From the NCBI RefSeq assembly GCF_024300625.1, contig NZ_CP101322.1, forward strand, positions 2,307,992 through 2,371,991: DNA of 64,000 bases, read 5' to 3'. How positions within the stretch are numbered: the stretch's first letter is position 1; each line of letters begins with the position of its first letter. The DNA is from Halovivax gelatinilyticus. GTDB lineage: Archaea; Halobacteriota; Halobacteria; Halobacteriales; Natrialbaceae. The translations under genes were made by a program, and so were the position numbers. Below, piece by piece: positions 1 to 8,412 of the stretch. The notes below the pieces were generated by a model that searched no databases, was not told the origin of the DNA, and saw only the letters and a program-made list of their open reading frames with translations.

Positions 1-309
1 CTAGCCGGGCGGCGACCGTTCGTCTGGACCGAGGCCGTTCGGGACGAGACCGGTCCGCCGATTCCGGCGATCGACGACCTCCGCGGGACCGATCGGGTGA
101 TCGACGAGTTCCTCGCGCTCGCGGACGAATTCGACGACGCGGCGAGAGACCGCTTTCGCGACGAGGTCGGCATGCTCTGGCAACCGGTTGACGACCACGA
201 GGAGGGCCGACCGGACGAACTGGCGTTGACCGACGATCGACTCGACGAACTCGTCGACCGCGCCAGAGAGCGGGTGTTAGGGGAGTTGGCGCGACGGAGG
301 GCCGACTGA
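1..309 (+). CDS. C-terminal fragment, probable SbcD/YhaO-like metallophosphoesterase (partial)
   Basis: The frame is open from the first base of the window and ends at TGA 307-309, so only the last 102 residues are seen. They contain a FVWTEAVRDETGPP stretch and an acidic helical tail, which resembles the C-terminal end of YhaO/SbcD-type exonuclease subunits. No catalytic metal-binding motif lies inside the window, so the assignment rests mainly on the neighbour: an SMC-like ATPase starts 24 bp downstream on the same strand, the usual arrangement of nuclease and ATPase subunits. Alternative: an unrelated acidic protein in the same operon. Confidence 0.6.
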   Translation, partial: LAGRRPFVWTEAVRDETGPPIPAIDDLRGTDRVIDEFLALADEFDDAARDRFRDEVGMLWQPVDDHEEGRPDELALTDDRLDELVDRARERVLGELARRRAD

Positions 310-333
310 ATGTCGCTGCGGAGGACCACCTGA

Positions 334-3210
334 ATGCACCTACACGAGCTTCGAATCGACGATTTCGGCTGTTTTAGAGGGGCGAGACTCGACTCGCTCG
401 GCGACTCGCTCGTCGTCATCGGCGGTCCGCAACGGGCCGGCAAGACGACGTTCGTGGAGGCGCTGCGCCAGTTCCCCGACGGCGTCGGTCGCGGCGACGG
501 GCTCCCGCCGGCGACCGATACCTACCGCGTCGACGCCGAACTCACCCGCGACGGCCACCGGTACCGGTACGTCCTGAACGGCCACGCGACGCCCGCCGTC
601 TCACCGATCGACGGCGGCCCGGGGATCGACGCCGACGACGTGTTCGGTCCCGTCTCGGCGCGACAGTACCGCACCCTCTATACGATCAGTCTCGACGAAC
701 TCCGCCGGCTGCCGCCGGGGATCGACGACGCGGAGGATCTGGCGCGAATTCTCCTCGGCGGGGCCTACGGCGATCTCGCCGAGATCCCGGACGTCGAGGC
801 GACCTTCGCCGATCGGGCTGACGAGATCGGGCTGTCGAAGGGCAATCCGAACACCAAGAGTTCGAAACTCTACGAACCCTACCGGACGATCGAGCGGGGA
901 ATCGACCAGCGAGCGGCGGCGAACGAACAGGTCGACGACCACCGTCGGGTGACCGCGGAACTCGAGAAAACTCGATCCGATCTCTCCGAGATCGACGCCG
1001 AAATCGAGCGGAAACGGCTGGCGCGCGATCGGCTAACTATTCTCGAGGAACTCTTCGAGCAGGTCAACCGCGTCGAGGCGTTAGATGCGCAGCTCGACGC
1101 CGTCGACGGCGACCGGATCGACGCGTTTCCGACGGAACTCTCGGGTCGGCTCGAACACGTCGAGGCGGAGTTCGAGACGGCGACGCGGGAGTTGACCGCC
1201 GCGAAACGGGCGTTCGATCGGGAGGCGTCGATCGAGTCGACCGAGCGCTACCTGGCGTGGCTCTCCGAGAACGAGCGTCGGATCGAATCCCTGCGCGAGC
1301 AACTGCCGGTGTGGCGGCGGACGCGAGAGCAACTGATCACGAAACGGGAGAAGATAGAATCGACGCGGGACGATCTCGAACGCGAGATTGCGACGCTCCA
1401 CTCGGAGTGGGGTCGATCGTTCGGCCGCGTCGACGCCGTCGAAACGAGCGCCGTCGAGACGGCGCGGGTCGAGGCGCTCGCCTCGCGCGTCGAAACCCGC
1501 CGCCGGGCGCGAGACGAGCTGGCGACCGAGATCAGAGCGGACCGGACGCGTCTCGCCGACCTCGAATCGAAACTCGAGCGCCTCGAGGACGACCGCGAGG
1601 AAACCAGCGAGGTGCCCGTTTCGACGCGCGAGCCGGCGATCGTCGCGGCCGTCGCGATCGCCGCGGGGACGGCCGTCGCCCTCGTGGCGCCGCCGGTGGC
1701 GGGCGGCGTCGTCGCGCTCGCGGTCCTCGCCGTCGGGCTGGCGGCGATCGACTCGACGGTGACGGTGGAGACGACGGTCGACGCCGAGCCGTACCGAGAA
1801 CTCGCGGGGCAGGTGGCGACGATCGAGAGCGACGTCGCGGCCGCGCGAGACCGGCTGGACGCGGTCGACGAGGAACTCGCGGCCGCCGACGAGGACCTCG
1901 AGACCCTCGTCGGGGACCTCGGGTTGCCGGAATCGCTTCCACCGGGCGAGGTTGCGGATTTCTACGACCGGGTCGTCGACCTCGCGGCGGCGATCGACGA
2001 CTATCGAGGCGAACGACGCGAGTGGGAATCGGAGACCGAGGAGTTCGGACAGGACCTGGAGCGGGTCGCGTCGTCGATCGAGGCGGTGACCGACGTCACG
2101 TGGTCGGAGACGGACCCGCTCGCGGGAGCCGAAACGTTGTTGTCGACGCTCGAATCGGTGGCGTCGGACCTCGAACTGGCCCGCGAGGTCCGTCGGGCCG
2201 AGCGCGAGCGAGCCGACCGGGTTTCGGATATCGACGCCGTCCTGACGGCGTGGGACGCGGATCGATCGATCGACGCAGCCGCGCCGGACGAGCGGGTCCT
2301 GCGGTCGATCCGGGCGTTCGCAGACGAAGCCGATCGGGTCGCCCGACTCGAGGCGCTGGCCGACGAACGCGAGCAGCTCACCGCGGGAATCTCGGCCAGA
2401 CTCGAGACGGCGTCGGCGAGCGCGGCGTTCGACCCGATTCGGGATGGCGACGAACCGTTGACGGCGGTGGTCCGCGAGGCGGTGACGGCGTACGCCGACA
2501 TCGGTGCGATCGAAGCCGAACGACGAGCGCAGCGGGCGCGGATCGACGAGCTTCGCGAGCGTCGCCGATCGCTCCAGGAGACGCAGGTCGACCTCGAACG
2601 TCGTCGTGACGCCCTCGCCTCGGAGGACGATCTGCGCGAGGCTCGCGCGACGATCGACGAGGGGCGAGTCGCGTTCGAACGTCTCGGCGAAGCCTACGCC
2701 GTCAACCGGATCGCCGCGTCGATGGTCGGCCAGCTTCACGACCGACTGCTCGCGGACGTCGTCCACTCGCTCGTCGACGACGCGAGCGAGATCTTCAGCG
2801 AGATCACCCGAGAGTACGAGGGAATCGAACTCGACGGTGACCTCAGATCGCTCGAGTTTCGTGCACTTTGCGAGGACGGGCCGGACCACGGCGTCGGCGA
2901 GTTGAGCCGGGCGACGGCCGAGCAGCTCTTTCTCGCCGTCCGACTGGCCCGGATTCGCCGGACGGACGTTCAGCTTCCGGTGGTGCTCGACGACGCTGCG
3001 ACGAACTTCGATCCACACCACATGGCTCGCGTCTTTCGCGTGATCGACGAGTTGAGCGCGACGACGCAGGTGTTCTTTCTCACCTGCCATCCCCAGTGCG
3101 TGAAGATGGCGGCCAAGGGTGAGTCGGTACAGTACTGGTCGCTCGACGACGGTCGCTTCACGCGCCGCGACACCGCCACCGACCTCGAACGCCACCTCGC
3201 GGCGGAGTGA
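334..3210 (+). CDS. YhaN/SbcC-like SMC-family AAA ATPase
   Basis: A 958-residue ATPase of the RecF/SMC type, probably the ATPase partner of the upstream nuclease in DNA end processing. The N-terminus has a Walker A loop GPQRAGKT at residues 31-38. The C-terminus has a signature-like GVGELSRATAEQLFLA and a Walker B LPVVLDDAATNFD, followed by a TCHP switch. Between them are long Glu/Arg/Asp-rich coiled coils. Two hydrophobic segments at about residues 431-471 interrupt the coiled coil; this is known for YhaN proteins but not for Rad50, and no zinc-hook CxxC is present. A GGAGG Shine-Dalgarno at 320-324 supports the ATG at 334. A seven-codon minicistron (ATG 310 to TGA 331-333) lies in the gap. 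Confidence 0.85.
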   Translation: MHLHELRIDDFGCFRGARLDSLGDSLVVIGGPQRAGKTTFVEALRQFPDGVGRGDGLPPATDTYRVDAELTRDGHRYRYVLNGHATPAVSPIDGGPGIDADDVFGPVSARQYRTLYTISLDELRRLPPGIDDAEDLARILLGGAYGDLAEIPDVEATFADRADEIGLSKGNPNTKSSKLYEPYRTIERGIDQRAAANEQVDDHRRVTAELEKTRSDLSEIDAEIERKRLARDRLTILEELFEQVNRVEALDAQLDAVDGDRIDAFPTELSGRLEHVEAEFETATRELTAAKRAFDREASIESTERYLAWLSENERRIESLREQLPVWRRTREQLITKREKIESTRDDLEREIATLHSEWGRSFGRVDAVETSAVETARVEALASRVETRRRARDELATEIRADRTRLADLESKLERLEDDREETSEVPVSTREPAIVAAVAIAAGTAVALVAPPVAGGVVALAVLAVGLAAIDSTVTVETTVDAEPYRELAGQVATIESDVAAARDRLDAVDEELAAADEDLETLVGDLGLPESLPPGEVADFYDRVVDLAAAIDDYRGERREWESETEEFGQDLERVASSIEAVTDVTWSETDPLAGAETLLSTLESVASDLELAREVRRAERERADRVSDIDAVLTAWDADRSIDAAAPDERVLRSIRAFADEADRVARLEALADEREQLTAGISARLETASASAAFDPIRDGDEPLTAVVREAVTAYADIGAIEAERRAQRARIDELRERRRSLQETQVDLERRRDALASEDDLREARATIDEGRVAFERLGEAYAVNRIAASMVGQLHDRLLADVVHSLVDDASEIFSEITREYEGIELDGDLRSLEFRALCEDGPDHGVGELSRATAEQLFLAVRLARIRRTDVQLPVVLDDAATNFDPHHMARVFRVIDELSATTQVFFLTCHPQCVKMAAKGESVQYWSLDDGRFTRRDTATDLERHLAAE

Positions 3211-3225
3211 CCTCGTCGGCGGCTC

Positions 3226-3807
3226 TCACGTCCCCGGATCGGGGTCCGAACCCGGCGGCGCGACGCCCAGCCGTCCCTCGGCGAAGGCCGCGACGTCGGC
3301 GGCGAACGCGTCGACCTCGTCCCAGTCGGTGAATTCGACGTCGGTCGAGACGTCCTCGTCGGGAAGCCGTCGTTTCGCGATCTGTTTCATCACCAGTCTC
3401 GTCAGAAATCCGTACTCCGAGTAGCGAAGCGCCCCACCGAAGAGACCGATGCGATCGGGATGCCAGCCGGTCTTCTCGACGAACGTCTGGACGTACGCCG
3501 CGGCCTCTTCTCGCCCTTCCTCCGTGGCGGACGCGAGCGAGACCTGGAAGAACGCCGTCGGTTTCGACGCGAGGACGTCGCGGTGTGTCTCGACGAACCG
3601 ATGGATTGCCCGTTGATGCTTGGTCCGGTGGACGGACGCCCCGACGAGTACCGCGTCCGTCGACTCGACGTCCAGATCCGAGGGCCCCTCGCTCGCGTCT
3701 ACCGTCCGTACGTCGTGGCCGCGATCGGCGAGCACCGACGAGATCCGTTCGGCGACGGCCGCCGTCTGTCCTTCGCCGGTTCCGTAGCAGACGAGAAACG
3801 AACTCAC
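3226..3807 (-). CDS. Flavodoxin domain protein (HemG-like)
   Basis: A 193-residue protein with a flavodoxin FMN phosphate-binding loop near the N-terminus (YGTGEGQTA, residues 8-16), a second flavin loop region around VLVGASVHRTKH, and the conserved FGGALRYSEYG segment found in menaquinone-dependent protoporphyrinogen oxidase HemG and related flavodoxins. It likely binds FMN and carries electrons or oxidises a small substrate in the cytoplasm. The start is GTG at 3805-3807, supported by a GGTGA Shine-Dalgarno (complement of 3814-3818). It converges with the ATPase gene. A role in haem synthesis is possible but is not shown by context. Confidence 0.8.
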   Translation of the reverse strand: MSSFLVCYGTGEGQTAAVAERISSVLADRGHDVRTVDASEGPSDLDVESTDAVLVGASVHRTKHQRAIHRFVETHRDVLASKPTAFFQVSLASATEEGREEAAAYVQTFVEKTGWHPDRIGLFGGALRYSEYGFLTRLVMKQIAKRRLPDEDVSTDVEFTDWDEVDAFAADVAAFAEGRLGVAPPGSDPDPGT

Positions 3808-3924
3808 GAATAGTCACCTGGTAGCACGTCGGCTCACCAGAAACCGTACCTCGTCGAGGTCGATAAATCCGGGCCCTGATACGGACTCTTCGATCGGTGT
3901 CGTTCGGTCACCACGCCTTGGCCG

Positions 3925-4989
3925 TCACCCGACCGGCTCGAAGTCCTGATCGCCGACGCGATAGCCGTCGAACTCGCCCGCGGCGATCTCGGCTTCGATG
4001 ACGTCGTACGTCTCCTCGTCGAGTTCGAGGAAGTGACAGAGCGGGTGTCCGGGGAGCGCGACGGGATTCTCCCTGAACCCGACGATCAGGCCGGAGAACG
4101 GAGCCGTGACCGTTTGTTCGACGGTCCCGAAGTGGTCGACGATCGAGCAGATGGGGTCGTCGGCGGTGACGAGCGGATACGGTCCCCACTGCATCTCGAC
4201 GAGGCCGCCCTCGTCGGCGCGTAACCACCGGCGTCGCGCGTCGTCGTCATCGATCGTAACCCAGCTCGGTCGACTCACGTCGTGATCCGGCAGACAGTCG
4301 AACTCGCTGAGAACGTTTTCGATCCCTCGGACCGCCCGCTCGATGAGCACCGGCTGGAACTGCTGGGCGCGCCCCATCTCGACGGCGATCGTCGGAACCC
4401 CGTCGTAAGTCGCCGTTCGCCGGAGCGATCCCTCCGCACCCGTCCCGTCCAGGACCACGTTCGCGCCGAAGGCGCTGGCGAGTCGGTCGACGTCGGGATC
4501 GCGCAAGTCAGCGCGGACGTGGTACATCGTCGTCCGGTTGCGCGTCGAGGTGTGTAGGTCGATCCCCAGGTCGCACGGTTCGACGAAGCGGTCGTAGAGG
4601 ATCTTCGCCATCCGACTGGCCGTGTTCCCCCCTTCGAGACCTGGGAACGCCCGGTTCAGGTCGAGATCGTATATCGGAACGTATCGTTGCTGGGCTTTGA
4701 GGGCCGGCGGATTGGCGACGTGGACGCAGACGAGCGTGCCACGCAGCTCGGTGGGATCGTACCGATTTGCGACGCGCTGGACGACTTCGACGCCGTTTAG
4801 CTCGTCGCCGTGAACCGCCGCCACGAGGAAGACGCACGGTCCGTCGCGCTCGCCGTTGAGTACGGTGACCGGAACGGTGACCGGGTCTCCGAGGTAGTTT
4901 ATTCCGACTTCGAACCGAAACTGGTGCGTTTCGCCGGGGTCGACGCGTCCGCGGCCGTAATCGAACGGCTCGGGGGTCGTTTCGTTCAT
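3925..4989 (-). CDS. Succinylglutamate desuccinylase/aspartoacylase family zinc hydrolase
   Basis: A 354-residue member of the M14-related AstE/AspA family. The zinc ligands expected for the family are visible: AVHGDELNG (His60, Glu63) and IDLHTST (His146). A C-terminal beta-rich domain (about residues 260-350) follows, as in the family. These enzymes remove an acyl group from an N-acyl amino acid, or in some cases act as deacylases on other small amides. The substrate cannot be read from sequence. It is divergent from the acetamidase gene across a 259-bp shared upstream region, which would fit a small amide/nitrogen catabolism locus (inference). Confidence 0.85.
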   Translation of the reverse strand: MNETTPEPFDYGRGRVDPGETHQFRFEVGINYLGDPVTVPVTVLNGERDGPCVFLVAAVHGDELNGVEVVQRVANRYDPTELRGTLVCVHVANPPALKAQQRYVPIYDLDLNRAFPGLEGGNTASRMAKILYDRFVEPCDLGIDLHTSTRNRTTMYHVRADLRDPDVDRLASAFGANVVLDGTGAEGSLRRTATYDGVPTIAVEMGRAQQFQPVLIERAVRGIENVLSEFDCLPDHDVSRPSWVTIDDDDARRRWLRADEGGLVEMQWGPYPLVTADDPICSIVDHFGTVEQTVTAPFSGLIVGFRENPVALPGHPLCHFLELDEETYDVIEAEIAAGEFDGYRVGDQDFEPVG

Positions 4990-5123
4990 ACGTCGCCGTT
5001 GGCTGTCCGCGAGTAAGTAGTACCCTCATCGAACCGCTACGGCGATATTTCGTCCGAAGCGCCCGCGAAGACCCTCGGTCACACGGTTCGTCCTCGCGAG
5101 TGAGGCGGCCGTCGAAAGCGCCT

Positions 5124-5220
5124 CTGTATATCGGCTTGTCGATGTGTGGCGGCGCCACCATCTCTACAGGCCAGTCGCCCGCACCTATCCCGGTGTGCGG
5201 GAGTTTGACTGTGCGTTTAT
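5124..5220 (+). promoter_or_regulatory. Upstream region of the acetamidase gene with two inverted repeats and a TATA-like box
   Basis: A TATA-like GTTTAT at 5215-5220 lies about 30 bp before the ATG at 5249, so the transcript is probably leaderless. Upstream are a 13-bp palindrome GTGGCGGCGCCAC at 5146-5158 and an inverted repeat with arms CCCGCAC (5178-5184) and GTGCGGG (5195-5201). A second TATA-like TGTATATC lies near 5124-5131. The position just upstream of the box fits operator sites. Confidence 0.45.
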
Positions 5221-5248
5221 CTCCGTGGACGACTAAGTCTGGTATGTT

Positions 5249-6556
5249 ATGGCACAACAAGAAGTGAGCGAGACGCTATTCGTCGACCGGTACACGCTCG
5301 GGCTCGTCGGGCCCGACCAGGAGTGGGCGGGAACGGTCGCCGACGGGGGAACGATCGAGACGTACACGCCACCGGCGTGCTGGGGGCCGATGATCACCCC
5401 GGAGTTTCGTGGCGGCCACGAGGTCACGCGGCCGATCCGGGTCGAGAACGCCGAGGTTGGGGACGCGGTGGCGCTGAAGATCAGGGAGGTAGAGGTGACG
5501 AGCATGGCGACGAGCACGGGGTCGATGCGCGAGCGAGAGGGTGCGTTCGGCGACGATCCGTTCGTCGACCACCGGTGTCCGGAGTGTGGCACCGAGTGGC
5601 CCGCGTCGGTCGTCGACGGCGTTGGTGAGGACGCGATCCGGTGTGCTGAGTGCGGGGCGAACGCCTCCGCGTTCGGTTTCGAGTACGGCTTCACAGTCGC
5701 CTTCGACGAGGACCACACCGTCGGGATCACGATGGACGACGAGCGAGCGACCGAACTCGCCGAGGACGCCGAGACGCTCATGGACATCCCAGAGAACGCC
5801 CGTCAGCACCCCATTTTGCTCTACGCGCCGTCGGAGATGCCAGGCACCCTGGGTCGGCTCCGCCCCTTCGTCGGGAACGTCGGCACGACGCCGTCCATCG
5901 AACTCCCAGACTCGCACAACGCCGGCGACTTCGGTCAGTTCCTGATCGGCGCCGATCACGAGTGGGGCTTAGAAAGCGAAGCGGAACTCGAGGCCCGCAC
6001 CGACGGCCACATGGACATCTCCGAGGTTCGGGCGGGCGCGACGCTACTCTGTCCGGTGAAAATCGACGGGGCCGGCGTTTACGTCGGCGACCTTCACGCG
6101 AATCAGGGCGACGGCGAACTTTCCTTGCACACGACCGACGTCAGCGGCATCGTTCGGATGGACGTCGAGGTGATCGAGGGCCTCGAACTCGACGGCCCGA
6201 TTCTCCTGCCCAACGAGGAGGACCTGCCGTTCATCTCGAAACCCTACACAGACGAGGAACGCGAGACGGGACGGGAACTCGCCGACTCTCACGGGGTCGC
6301 CATCGAGGAGGATATGGGGCCGATTCAGGTGATCGGATCCGGCGCCACGATCAACGACGCGACCCAGAACGCGTTCGACCGTGCGAGCGACCTGCTCGGG
6401 ATGGGCGAGGGAGAAGTCCGCGCGCGGTGTACGTTCACCGGCGGGGTGCAGGTCGGCCGCCTGCCGGGCGTCGTCCAGCTGGACGTTCTCGCGCCGATGG
6501 ACGTGCTCGAAGACCGCGCCATTGCACATCTCGTGGCCGAGCAGTACGGCCTGTAG
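5249..6556 (+). CDS. Acetamidase/formamidase family amidohydrolase with zinc-ribbon insertion
   Basis: A 435-residue protein matching the acetamidase/formamidase family through the HANQGDGELS motif (about residues 282-291) and the ARCTFTGGVQVGRLPGVV segment near the C-terminus. The family hydrolyses short amides to ammonia and the carboxylate. Unlike typical members, it carries two CxxC pairs (CPECG ... CAECG) at about residues 110-140, arranged as a zinc ribbon inserted in the N-terminal half. The divergent neighbour is an aspartoacylase-like hydrolase. The ATG at 5249 follows a TATA-like box by about 30 bp. Confidence 0.85.
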   Translation: MAQQEVSETLFVDRYTLGLVGPDQEWAGTVADGGTIETYTPPACWGPMITPEFRGGHEVTRPIRVENAEVGDAVALKIREVEVTSMATSTGSMREREGAFGDDPFVDHRCPECGTEWPASVVDGVGEDAIRCAECGANASAFGFEYGFTVAFDEDHTVGITMDDERATELAEDAETLMDIPENARQHPILLYAPSEMPGTLGRLRPFVGNVGTTPSIELPDSHNAGDFGQFLIGADHEWGLESEAELEARTDGHMDISEVRAGATLLCPVKIDGAGVYVGDLHANQGDGELSLHTTDVSGIVRMDVEVIEGLELDGPILLPNEEDLPFISKPYTDEERETGRELADSHGVAIEEDMGPIQVIGSGATINDATQNAFDRASDLLGMGEGEVRARCTFTGGVQVGRLPGVVQLDVLAPMDVLEDRAIAHLVAEQYGL

Positions 6557-6614
6557 TGGACGCCATCGCTTTCACGGAGTTCGGCCTCGCCCGTCTCGAA
6601 CGGTGCGATACCTT

Positions 6615-6800
6615 CTATTCGCTCTCTTCTGAGCCCTGCATCCGAGAGAGCGTCCAGTAGAGAACGACGAACATGACGACGAAGACGGTCGCGCCCTGGA
6701 GGAATTTGGTTCGACGCGACTTTCCGTCGGTCGCCTCTCCGTCTTCATCCGCAGATTCGACGCGTTCCTCGCCAGAACTACCAGTTAGTGGAAGTTTCAT
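6615..6800 (-). CDS. Small single-pass membrane protein
   Basis: A 61-residue protein with an acidic N-terminal half (EERVESADEDGEATDG), a basic KSRRTK stop-transfer-like patch, one hydrophobic helix (FLQGATVFVVMFVVLYW, about residues 33-49) and a short acidic tail. This composition is normal for haloarchaeal small membrane proteins. No function can be assigned. It converges on the acetamidase gene. Confidence 0.6.
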   Translation of the reverse strand: MKLPLTGSSGEERVESADEDGEATDGKSRRTKFLQGATVFVVMFVVLYWTLSRMQGSEESE

Positions 6801-6961
6801 GAGCGGATGGAGGTACGTCGCTGTCGCTGGTAAATCGCCGTGATCGTTCTCCGCACGCGAGAACGACTCTGGTCGCCGGCGTTCGTGTCGGTCGACCGGT
6901 CACGCCACCACACGAGGTGTCGGGAGCGACGACTAAGGGTCGTCGCGACGTACGAACCATC

Positions 6962-7177
6962 ATGCGCCCCTCACAGCGACTGTTATTTTCCCTCGCGCTG
7001 GTCGGCTGGGCTGGCGCGATCCGCGCACACGTCGCCGGCGGACTGACCAGCGACGAGGCGGCTCGAATCCGCTGGACGCTCGCGCGAAATCGGTGGCTCT
7101 TGCTGTCGAGTATATCGATGAACGCCTTCGTCTTCCGGGCGATCTATCGGTACGTGAACGCCCACCGTCGGCGGTAG
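6962..7177 (+). CDS. Small hypothetical protein
   Basis: A 71-residue basic protein with an N-terminal hydrophobic stretch (LLFSLALVGWAGAI) and a second moderately hydrophobic region (LLLSSISMNAFVFRAIY). The ATG at 6962 is preferred over an upstream GTG at 6917 because the hydrophobic N-terminus begins there. Its family is not recognised. It may be a two-helix membrane protein. Confidence 0.5.
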   Translation: MRPSQRLLFSLALVGWAGAIRAHVAGGLTSDEAARIRWTLARNRWLLLSSISMNAFVFRAIYRYVNAHRRR

Positions 7178-7225
7178 AACGGCGTTCAATTGTCGGCCGG
7201 GCCATCTCGACGCTTTTTGGAGGAT

Positions 7226-8287
7226 CTAGCCCAGCCGTCTCGTCACGAAGAGCCCGATCGAGAGCGCCAGCACGGCGACCAGAACGCCGAATCCGGGCAT
7301 CCCGTCGTCGGATTCGTATTCGGTGTCGTCGCTATCGCCGCCCACGACGACCGAGTCGGCGTCTTCGTTGGCATCGTCCGTATCGTCCGAATCGTCCGCG
7401 CCGCCTGTATCGTCTGAACGGTCCTCGGAGCCGTTCTCATCACCGTCGCCTTCGTCTTCGGGCGGATCGAGCTGTAGCACGACGACGGCCTGGCCGTGCG
7501 AGGCGTTCTCCTCGTAGGTCCAGCCGCCGCCGGCCTCCTCGTAGGAGACGGCGTCCCCGATCGGATCGACGTCGGTGTCCCAGGCGGCGTGGGCCTGCTG
7601 GATGTAGCCGACGACGTCGACGTGATCTGCGTACTCGCCGTCGATCTCGACCTCGCCGTAGGAGACGCTGTCGGTCTCAGAGAGACCGTGCCACTCCATG
7701 CAGTGGCTATCGAGGTAGCCGTCTCCCTGGGGGATATCGTCCGAGGTGCCGAACTGATCGCTGTCGAGCGGCCGGTCGTAGTGTTCTGTCAACGAGTACT
7801 CGACGACGAACGGATCGGCCCGCGTGTGCCACTCGATCGACGAGCCGGTCGGGACCGTGACGCTCGTCCCCGGGATCGACTCGCCGGTGATCGGCTCGCC
7901 GGCCTCGTTCACCATGGTCACGCACAGTTTTCCGGAGCCGTCGCCCAGGTACGGGTTTCGGTACTCGTCGCGCGGATTGACGTAGCTGATCCACTCGCCG
8001 TCGGGATCTTCGGCCTCGAAGTACGGATCGCCGGGTTCGGGGACGGGCATCTCCGCGGCCGCCTCCGAAACGTTATCGGTCGTGTGATTGTCTACGGCCA
8101 TCGTGAGTTCGCCGGTCGGCGCCGCGGTGGCCTCGATCCGGTCGCCACCGGACGAAACCTGATCCCCGGTCGAGCTCGTTGACGCGTTCGCCGCGAGAGC
8201 GACCCCGCTCGCGAGGAGCGCTCCGACGATGGCAATACCCAGGACGAGCTGTACGCGATGCCGAAACGTATCGGATCTCGATGTCAT
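7226..8287 (-). CDS. Secreted surface protein with PGF-CTERM anchor
   Basis: A 353-residue exported protein. It has an N-terminal signal/TM segment (about residues 14-33, LVLGIAIVGALLASGVALAA), a beta-rich ectodomain with N-glycosylation sequons (NHTT, NVS, NAS), then a roughly 60-residue Asp/Glu/Ser-rich stalk. The C-terminus is a classic PGF-CTERM signal: MPGFG, a hydrophobic helix, then RRLG. In haloarchaea such proteins are processed by archaeosortase A and lipid-anchored, with the acidic stalk spanning the S-layer. The ectodomain function is not recognised; two Cys residues could form a disulfide or bind metal. Confidence 0.85.
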   Translation of the reverse strand: MTSRSDTFRHRVQLVLGIAIVGALLASGVALAANASTSSTGDQVSSGGDRIEATAAPTGELTMAVDNHTTDNVSEAAAEMPVPEPGDPYFEAEDPDGEWISYVNPRDEYRNPYLGDGSGKLCVTMVNEAGEPITGESIPGTSVTVPTGSSIEWHTRADPFVVEYSLTEHYDRPLDSDQFGTSDDIPQGDGYLDSHCMEWHGLSETDSVSYGEVEIDGEYADHVDVVGYIQQAHAAWDTDVDPIGDAVSYEEAGGGWTYEENASHGQAVVVLQLDPPEDEGDGDENGSEDRSDDTGGADDSDDTDDANEDADSVVVGGDSDDTEYESDDGMPGFGVLVAVLALSIGLFVTRRLG

Positions 8288-8412
8288 GAAATGGTGACCT
8301 ATCCGAAGTCATCAACGTCGTCGATTTGGACATGTGCCGCGTACCGGCCGGTACGGAATCGCTACTCGCGGGCATCGGTGTGGTAGGGCCGGAGAAACCC
8401 GTCGATCGACGG

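Noticed and set aside
1081-3195. 704-codon open frame on the minus strand inside the ATPase gene
   Set aside because: Arg/Val-rich antisense shadow of a high-GC gene; the plus-strand frame has clear Walker motifs.
334-3210. Rad50
   Set aside because: No zinc-hook CxxC in the coiled coil, and two hydrophobic segments are present, as in YhaN-type proteins.
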